From Wuchereria bancrofti (lineage: Eukaryota; Nematoda; Chromadorea; Rhabditida; Onchocercidae), in the NCBI GenBank assembly GCA_005281725.1, contig SSBO01000003.1, positions 9,662,797 through 9,726,796 on the forward strand: 64,000 nucleotides of DNA, read 5' to 3'. The stretch's first letter is position 1. The number at the start of each line of letters is the position of its first letter. The notes beneath the pieces are model-generated. The model saw only the letters and a list, made by a program, of their open reading frames with translations. It was not told the DNA's origin and searched no databases. Positions 63,201 to 64,000 of the stretch are shown piece after piece. The position numbers and the translations under genes are program-made.

Positions 63201-64000
63201 GGTAAAGAGAGAGAGAAAGGGGAGGAAAGAGGGAAAGGAAAGTGAAAGAGAGAGCAAAAAGAGAAAAAAATAAAAAATATCTTTTAAATTATTTGCTTTT
63301 CTTTTCCTTTCCTTTTTTTTTTTGTTTCTTTGAAAGAATTTTTTATAAATTTTTTTTTTCACTCTTAAATTTTAACAAAAATATTGTTGCTTTTACTAAA
63401 ATTTCATCAATGATGTCAGTCATGTTTGATTAGAAGAAATTAGATACTAGTGACAATAAGATTTCGTTTTAAAAATTTTTTAACAAACATGTCAAATGAT
63501 ATTGATGTTTACAAGTGACTAAAGAAAAACGGTAAAACAATTACAATTAACTGAAAAGGTGATAATCTAAAGAATAATGGAAGGGAGAGAAAGATAGAGA
63601 GAGGGAAAGGGAAAGAGAAGAAAAGAAAAAAGTGAAATTAAAGAAATTGAAAATATTATTGAAACTTTTAAAAGTCTCATGGGAAGAAAAGAAAAACACT
63701 ATGTTGCTTTTGAATTTTTCAAAAATATTTTGCAAATAAAGTGAATATATAGCATATGTATGAATTTCAGTTTTATAATAATTTTAATACAAAATAATTT
63801 TGCTTCCGTTAATTTTTTTTTTAATGAATAAAACTAATTCAAAAATAACGAGGAGATTGAAATTTTTCATTTAATTTGAAGTTGAAAATGTTGAGCAATA
63901 ATTAAATTTAAATAATATTACTACAATAATACAAAATAAAACAGATGCTATGAATGAAATAAATTAAAAAAAAAATCATGGTAGGTCGAAAAATTAAAAA
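60300..64000. other. Non-coding DNA to the end of the window
   Basis: No exon or RNA gene was recognised. It contains an ATTA run, GA tracts and a perfect 48-bp tandem pair at 62896-62999. Confidence 0.5.
62896..62999. repeat. 48-bp tandem duplication, two copies
   Basis: GGATGATTCATTCATTTAAC followed by CAATTCCGAAATAAAATTTT and an A run occurs at 62904 and again at 62952 without visible difference. Confidence 0.9.

Overview
The window is nuclear DNA of a nematode. It is strongly A+T-rich. Every gene is split by A/T-rich introns with GT..AG borders, and the 3' splice sites have the worm form (T-rich, ending TTTCAG or TTTAG). Several first coding exons lie just downstream of an unpaired TTTCAG/TTTTAG site, as expected for spliced-leader trans-splicing. 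The proteins match nematode families: a CEY-type Y-box protein, a CAL-1-type EF-hand protein, a LEC-1/LEC-2-type galectin and an F-spondin with an inserted Kunitz domain. The species cannot be fixed from the sequence. Exon models were built by hand by matching intron phase and protein-family conservation. No RNA gene, operon, intact transposon or CRISPR array was found.

Layout: (1) 1666-3942, minus: eight-exon Y-box (cold-shock domain) protein. (2) 3943-9337: intergenic, with a 32-bp-period satellite (5.65-6.26 kb), a hairpin-bearing duplication (8.03-8.2 kb) and a ~130-bp repeat (8.2-8.7 kb). (3) 9384-17399, plus: 15-exon F-spondin with signal peptide, Reeler, Spondin_N, three TSRs, Kunitz and two TSRs; intron 10 carries a 39-bp satellite. 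(4) 18054-21588, minus: a PAP2-family lipid phosphate phosphatase. (5) ~8.4 kb between divergent start sites. (6) 29963-37629, plus: a second lipid phosphate phosphatase, with three possible C-terminal ends and three possible small phase-0 cassette exons. (7) 37630-50090: 12.5 kb with no gene seen. (8) 50151-54692, plus: two-domain galectin. (9) 57059-59820, minus: EF-hand protein whose last exon is printed twice around an assembly gap. (10) 59972-64000: non-coding, with a diverged duplication just upstream of the EF-hand gene.

The genes do not form a pathway. The two phosphatases are divergent paralogues that differ in base composition and probably came from an old duplication. Several short N runs are flanked by perfect 152-161 bp direct repeats, which look like unmerged contig overlaps rather than biology. 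The most interesting observations are the alternative-exon structure of the plus-strand phosphatase, a duplicated splice acceptor plus exon start in F-spondin, and a 39-bp satellite with alternating variants that shares a decamer with the distant 32-bp satellite. Nothing here looks like a wholly new biological system.
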